Below the pieces are notes generated by a model. The model saw nothing but the letters and a program-made list of their open reading frames with translations, had not been told where the DNA came from and did no database searches. From a virus, in IMG/VR virus record IMGVR_UViG_3300044681_000464, positions 1 through 41,302 of that record: a stretch of DNA of 41,302 nt; one strand, 5' to 3'. Each line of letters starts with the position of its first letter. Position 1 is the stretch's first letter. The translations under genes were made by a program, and so were the position numbers. Positions 38,901 to 41,302 of the stretch are shown here, one piece after another.

Positions 38901-39444
38901 TGAACGTTACTCCGTTGGTGCAGTCCTTGTAGATGCACCGTGTCGAGATCAGGTTGAAAGCATTTGAGTTGTTGCTTCCGATCCCGACGATTGCCCCCGT
39001 CCCACCGTTTACGGTGCCGCGAAAGTAGCACCCGTCAGCCTCAAACACATGCCCTGCTCCTGTGAGAGTCCGCACCCCATATTGCGTGCTGGATGTGGTA
39101 GATTCCAGCAACACCTGAACCCCCACCAGACGCAGATGCGCGGAGTAGATTGCAATTCCAGCGGTACTCGAGTCGGGGACGTTGAGCACGTATTTGCTCG
39201 CGTCCCATTTGGCGCTGGCCTTGTTTGCGGCATCAGTGCGGATTGTGATGTCGTTGGTGGAGCTGGTGGTCCAACCGTTTACGACAACCGCAGTCGTGTC
39301 AGGTCCACCGCTCCAGTCCCCTTGGATCTCGACGACATGAGTATCCCCAGCCGTAACAAGGTCGGTCTGTTCACCGGCCTCCCAAGCGGCAAGGGACGTG
39401 TAATCCCCGCCGGTGGGTGCGATGGTGCGGAGGATGGTTGCCAT
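35998..39444 (-). CDS. Tailspike-like protein with three tandem beta-helix domains
   Basis: The 1148-residue product has three homologous domains of about 300 residues (8-322, 330-629, 638-936). Each opens with 'P(S/T)GGDYTSL.AWE.GEQ.DLV', then 'GDWSGGPDT' and 'TIRTD(A/S)AN.A.A.WDA..Y.L', runs through parallel beta-helix rungs, and domains 1 and 3 close with 'DIDG..R..WDIGADE', a choice-of-anchor-Q type ending. The last 210 residues are very rich in Ala, Ser and Gly and include a 20-residue tandem repeat. It is probably a host-recognition spike or fibre acting on surface glycans. It starts 2 nt after the previous stop (TAGCCATG) without a ribosome site. Confidence 0.85.
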   Translation of the reverse strand: MATILRTIAPTGGDYTSLAAWEAGEQTDLVTAGDTHVVEIQGDWSGGPDTTAVVVNGWTTSSTNDITIRTDAANKASAKWDASKYVLNVPDSSTAGIAIYSAHLRLVGVQVLLESTTSSTQYGVRTLTGAGHVFEADGCYFRGTVNGGTGAIVGIGSNNSNAFNLISTRCIYKDCTNGVTFSYAIDFTKTPYTGNHVAYSNTIYGCVFGIRSNTAGASLIKNNLIAAGTSGSGVYDFHDTFATGSDYNATTSTDTVGTGSNNISSATVVFRDAANHDLHITNGSTSIIDAGTDLSADATWPLESVDIDGESRGTWDIGADEWSPLEVVSIVAPSGGDYTSLSAWESGEQADLVTADEKHVAEIQGDWSGGPDTVGVTISGWTMDSDHRVTIRTDSANRAGAKWDAARYVLQSAGAQCINIGSGNWVNLDGLQVRNTRNATFTRTIYLNQGTGREVNISNCFVVGEYAQAGNVLVYNNFINGGDQVTKVWNTIVTYLDLQSSNGQGVYCQTASGWYYNCLAYNTDDGFKRNGGASYVKNCIAANNPNSGFYNWLTGSDYNTSSDATAPGANSQTNVTPIFIDPANLDFRLSPYDAIAQGNGTSLYAEGITTDIEGTSRGTASATTFDIGAHHQTQTTRTIKPSGGDYTSLSAWEAGEQQDLVANNKSATAEISGDWSGGPDTTNLSVDGWTVDSIHTITIRTDAANRASATWDATKYRLENTTSSTTSFFMIKVPFTHIVGLQVFFNRSNGSDRTIYVLLGADNVSIDGCFVRGSGESLVYDHSGCVRVINSVLSATNSARAIYWNCWAGASKVGLAYNCTAYNPSASSSPLFQRYGNTTVTVKNVTATGGSLSFSGVFNAASDYNTSSDATAVGANSQTGVTPAFVDAAGLDFHLASGDTIARGNGTDLSSDATYPFSDDIDGDTRSAWDIGADEYQAPVGGTTHNAAGTSDAFAGASASATKVSSAVGLGLATGSMTGAASRVLPASATALCIAGASASGVAVRNASASVSGVAAATGTVAGLISLAGSLSASAAVQGVMRTVRAATVALNAAASMQGVMRTVRAASAALAAQAVCSATGFTAITGIGVVYARATMTGNASSSLDGKSFGIVIPMGESTIAAESSLRASRQTSQLSASASGSLFASS
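36243..36335. repeat. 60-bp tandem duplication in the spike gene
   Basis: The segment 36243-36275 is repeated at 36303-36335 with one mismatch in 33 bases, a period of exactly 60 nt. It encodes the repeated peptide 'GVMRTVRAA' (period 20 residues) in the Ala-rich C-terminal part of the spike protein. It suggests a recent in-frame duplication. Confidence 0.8.
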
Positions 39445-39446
39445 GG

Positions 39447-39857
39447 CTAGACGGCATCGTGGTCGGTCATGAGGTTGGCGATGTCGTAGTAGGTGATGTC
39501 GCCATCGGTGTCCGCGACGACGATCTCGCCGGTGGACTGTAGTTTTGCGAGCGTTGGCGCGGGGAAGCTCGGCAAATCAAACTGGTAACGGCGGGGGCGG
39601 ACGGTGTCGTATTTGGGCGTGACCCCGTCCTCCTCAAATCCATCCTGCACCATCTGCGGTGCCGTAAACTGATCGAGGTCGGCCTTTGTCATCTCGGGGA
39701 ACCTGAACACGCCGAACGAGGGCAACCCTTCGCGGCCTCCCCACTGGTGCCCGTCCTCCGCGACCACCACCGGCATCCCGGCTTTGTAGCACCCACGCTG
39801 ATCCACCACCGGATCGGGGTTGGTTGCGTCCACCATTTTAATCAGCATCTCAGCCAT
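39447..39857 (-). CDS. Hypothetical virion protein
   Basis: This 136-residue product begins 'MAEMLIKMVDATNPDPVVDQ' and continues 'RGCYKAGMPVVVAEDGHQWG'. I recall the 'rgcYk.GdpvvV.pdGh.WG' pattern from uncharacterised small phage proteins near tail genes. The middle has 'LPSFGVFRFPEM' and an acidic 'GFEEDGVTPKYDTVRPRRYQ'. It overlaps the previous gene by one base (TAATG). The role is unknown but is probably structural or fibre-related. Confidence 0.72.
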   Translation of the reverse strand: MAEMLIKMVDATNPDPVVDQRGCYKAGMPVVVAEDGHQWGGREGLPSFGVFRFPEMTKADLDQFTAPQMVQDGFEEDGVTPKYDTVRPRRYQFDLPSFPAPTLAKLQSTGEIVVADTDGDITYYDIANLMTDHDAV

Positions 39858-40270
39858 TATTTGACCTCCTCAACCTTGAGCACCTGCTTCACGGGGAGCG
39901 CGGGCAACCAGGCGACGTTGCTCATCTCCGACTCACCGACCCTGTTGGATGCGGTCAGCGAGAAAAACACAGGGGACGACCATGACCACGTCACCGGTAT
40001 GGTGACCTGCGTCACGCCCGCCTTGATCTCATGCGTCATCAACCACACCGTCCCCTTGCCGGTGGGATCGGGGTAATAGGACGACGTCGTGTCCGCGTAG
40101 AACAGGGACCAATCAGCGCCTGGGTTGAACTCAGTGCTGATGTATAGTCGGTAGACCTCGACCATGTCGGAAGGGTTGGGTGCATCCCAGCCCAGCGTGA
40201 CCGAGGTTTTCGGTGCTGCTACCGCGCACCCGCAGAGGAGCGCGAGGCAAAGTGCGCGAAGCGATTTCAT
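39857..40270 (-). CDS. Secreted-type fibronectin III domain protein
   Basis: The 137-residue product has a signal-peptide-like N-terminus 'MKSLRALCLALLCGCAVAAP', in which 'LLCGC' could act as a lipobox. It continues with 'TSVTLGWDAPNPSDMVEVYR' and 'FFSLTASNRVGESEMSN', a clear fibronectin type III pattern (W in strand B, 'vtA.n..GeS..Sn' at strand F-G). FnIII domains are common on phage tail proteins and bind carbohydrate or cell surfaces weakly. The leader would export it if cleaved. The start lies 2 nt after the previous stop (TAGGCATG). Confidence 0.78.
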   Translation of the reverse strand: MKSLRALCLALLCGCAVAAPKTSVTLGWDAPNPSDMVEVYRLYISTEFNPGADWSLFYADTTSSYYPDPTGKGTVWLMTHEIKAGVTQVTIPVTWSWSSPVFFSLTASNRVGESEMSNVAWLPALPVKQVLKVEEVK

Positions 40271-40272
40271 GC

Positions 40273-40662
40273 CTAGTCGAGAGTGATATCGATGTCGCCG
40301 GTAGCGAACTGCAAGGTGTCGCCGTCATTGACTACCTTGCTGGATGTGAGTGCCCCGTGGGCGAGCATGTTGCCGGCACTGGAGGCGTCGAACACCGCGA
40401 ACCATCCCACCGTCCCCCAGTTGCCGCCCGACGCGCTGAACGTGACGTTGGCGGTGTTTGAGGTGGTTCCTGACACCGAGGTGGTGAAGGACACCGGCTG
40501 TCGGCTGTAATTGTTGCCGGTCACCTCAGATCCAACCGTGAGAGCATCATTCGGCTGGGAGGTGAACAGCGCAACGTAGAGGTTGGTTGCCGGGGTGTAT
40601 GCGGTGTTCGTGAATACGTGATTCAACACCTTGTTTTCGAGATAGTCTGAAAATGCTGCCAT
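40273..40662 (-). CDS. Phage tail fibre-family virion protein
   Basis: This 129-residue product begins 'MAAFSDYLENKVLNHVFTNT' and continues 'TPATNLYVALFTSQPNDA', then 'SRQPVSFTTSVSGTTSNTAN' and 'GNWGTVGWFAVFDASSAGNM'. This is the well-known pattern of small phage proteins ('sDylenklLdhvl....yt.p...YvaLft...p') annotated as tail fibre or virion structural proteins. The beta-sandwich part is likely a capping or fibre-tip component. AAGGAA precedes ATG 40662. Confidence 0.8.
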   Translation of the reverse strand: MAAFSDYLENKVLNHVFTNTAYTPATNLYVALFTSQPNDALTVGSEVTGNNYSRQPVSFTTSVSGTTSNTANVTFSASGGNWGTVGWFAVFDASSAGNMLAHGALTSSKVVNDGDTLQFATGDIDITLD

Positions 40663-40671
40663 TGGATTCCT

Positions 40672-40845
40672 TTACTGGTTTTTCGCCTCCGTGATGTAGG
40701 AGTCGTATGGTTTTTGAGAGAGCTTTACCAGCTCCGCCCAGGCTTCCTGAGTTGGGGCCGGATGGTCGCGGATGATTTTGATCAGATCCAACACCCACGG
40801 CAGTCCGTATTTCGCGATCAAGGGGATAATTATTTCCCACGTCAT
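40672..40845 (-). CDS. Small protein near the lysis-like genes
   Basis: The 57-residue product starts at ATG 40845, overlapping the lipoprotein stop as ATGA. It reads 'MTWEIIIPLIAKYGLPWVLD', then 'LIKIIRDHPAPTQEAWAELV' and 'KLSQKPYDSYITEAKNQ'. The first 26 residues are moderately hydrophobic and could lie in the membrane interface. The rest is helical. Position next to a lipoprotein and a holin-like gene suggests a lysis or membrane accessory role. No family is recognised. Confidence 0.7.
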   Translation of the reverse strand: MTWEIIIPLIAKYGLPWVLDLIKIIRDHPAPTQEAWAELVKLSQKPYDSYITEAKNQ

Positions 40846-41180
40846 AGCAGTCCTCCAATCATGTCGATGAGTTCGCTGGCGATGAGTTTGAGATCCTCCG
40901 GCGCGGGGGAGGAGTAATCGAGTCGGGCTGCCGTGATGGCGACCACCATGGAACGCTGGTACGCCTCATAGGCGCGTTTGACACGCGCCTGATCACCATC
41001 GGACACCTGCCCCGAGACGACGAGGTCAGCATACGCACGCATGGCGTTGTCCACCGTGACAGCCACACCACGCATCGAGTTGTAGGCTGTAACCTGCGGC
41101 GGGGTTTTGCATCCTGTCATCGTGACCGGTGCGGTGACCACCGCGCAGCCCAGCATCAGTATTGCGATCCAGTTTCTCAT
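40842..41180 (-). CDS. Phage lipoprotein, possible lysis or exclusion factor
   Basis: This 112-residue product starts at ATG 41180, supported by GGAGGG upstream and an ATGA overlap; a frame from 41210 is less likely. The N-terminus 'MRNWIAILMLGCAVVTAP' and 'VTMTGCKTPP' is a lipoprotein signal with lipobox 'MTGC'. The mature part is helical ('VAVTVDNAMRAYADLVVSGQ', 'RVKRAYEAYQRSMVVAITAA'). It follows a small membrane protein gene. Outer-membrane lipoproteins in phages include Rz1-type spanins and superinfection exclusion factors; it is longer than Rz1 and not Pro-rich. Confidence 0.75.
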   Translation of the reverse strand: MRNWIAILMLGCAVVTAPVTMTGCKTPPQVTAYNSMRGVAVTVDNAMRAYADLVVSGQVSDGDQARVKRAYEAYQRSMVVAITAARLDYSSPAPEDLKLIASELIDMIGGLL

Positions 41181-41302
41181 AGTGCCCTCCGTTTCTCGCG
41201 GATCATCCACAGCGTGGACGAGATGCTGATCACCGCTCCGATGGCGGTGATGAACAGGTCAACCAGCTGTCCGCTGGATGCCTCGTCGATCACACCCTTG
41301 GC
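41177..41302 (-). CDS. Holin-like small membrane protein, 5' end beyond the window
   Basis: Only the last 41 residues are present. They contain 'GVIDEASSGQ', one hydrophobic helix ('LVDLFITAIGAVISISSTLW') and a basic end 'MIREKRRAL', a layout common in small phage holins and related membrane proteins. It overlaps the lipoprotein start (ATGA). The frame enters from outside base 41302. If the window is circular, it would be read in phase with the beta-helix gene at base 1, which is more likely an effect of a few missing bases than a true fusion. Confidence 0.6.
   Translation of the reverse strand, partial: AKGVIDEASSGQLVDLFITAIGAVISISSTLWMIREKRRAL

Noticed and set aside
35998-39444. Repeated spike domains as a diversity-generating retroelement target
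   Set aside because: No reverse transcriptase gene or template-repeat pair was seen, and the repeats are divergent whole domains and not short near-identical cassettes.

Overview
The window is a tailed-phage (or prophage) genome of about 41 kb, rich in G+C. It looks like a temperate, podovirus-type virus of a Gram-negative host. The signs are a tyrosine integrase, a TerL-portal-scaffold-capsid head module, two tail genes resembling tail tubular proteins A and B, a very large internal ejection-type protein, and no tape measure, sheath or tail-tube genes. The integrase carries Asn where most family members have the second catalytic His ('LGNS'). I associate this variant with integrases of Verrucomicrobiota, so such a host is possible but is only an inference. 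No tRNA, rRNA, CRISPR array, IS element or reverse transcriptase was seen.

Layout. Nearly all genes are on the minus strand, packed with ATGA or near-zero junctions. From about 18.9 kb down to 11.3 kb lies an early operon: a ribbon-helix-helix (RHH) protein, an excisionase-like HTH protein, RecT, a four-Cys PD-(D/E)XK nuclease, an SSB-like protein, a RuvC-like resolvase, a run of small proteins (several Cys-rich), and a PriCT/AEP-primase/RepA-type helicase fusion. A separate four-gene cassette (9949-11177) has its own promoter with an overlapping inverted repeat and a terminator on each side. Downstream, a candidate late promoter (about 9.84-9.88 kb) drives TerS-like, TerL, an HTH protein, portal, scaffold, major capsid, two small head genes and a beta-helix tail protein that runs off base 1. 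The right part (41302 down to 20630) is another minus-strand series: holin-like membrane protein, lipoprotein, fibre and adhesin genes, a triplicated beta-helix spike, tail tubular-like genes, internal virion proteins and a 2253-residue polyvalent protein, ending at a terminator. Transcription leaves the left edge and enters the right edge, so the window is probably one circularly permuted genome, possibly with a few bases missing at the join.

On the plus strand there are only two genes: a second RHH protein, divergent from the early operon, and the integrase. There is no lambda-type HTH repressor. The two divergent RHH proteins are therefore the best candidates for the lysogeny switch. A short element, GT(A/C)ATAC, usually in inverted pairs, recurs at four non-coding control regions: the RHH intergenic region, upstream of integrase, the 11.2 kb promoter and the late promoter. 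This looks like the operator set of that switch and is the most interesting unexplained system here.
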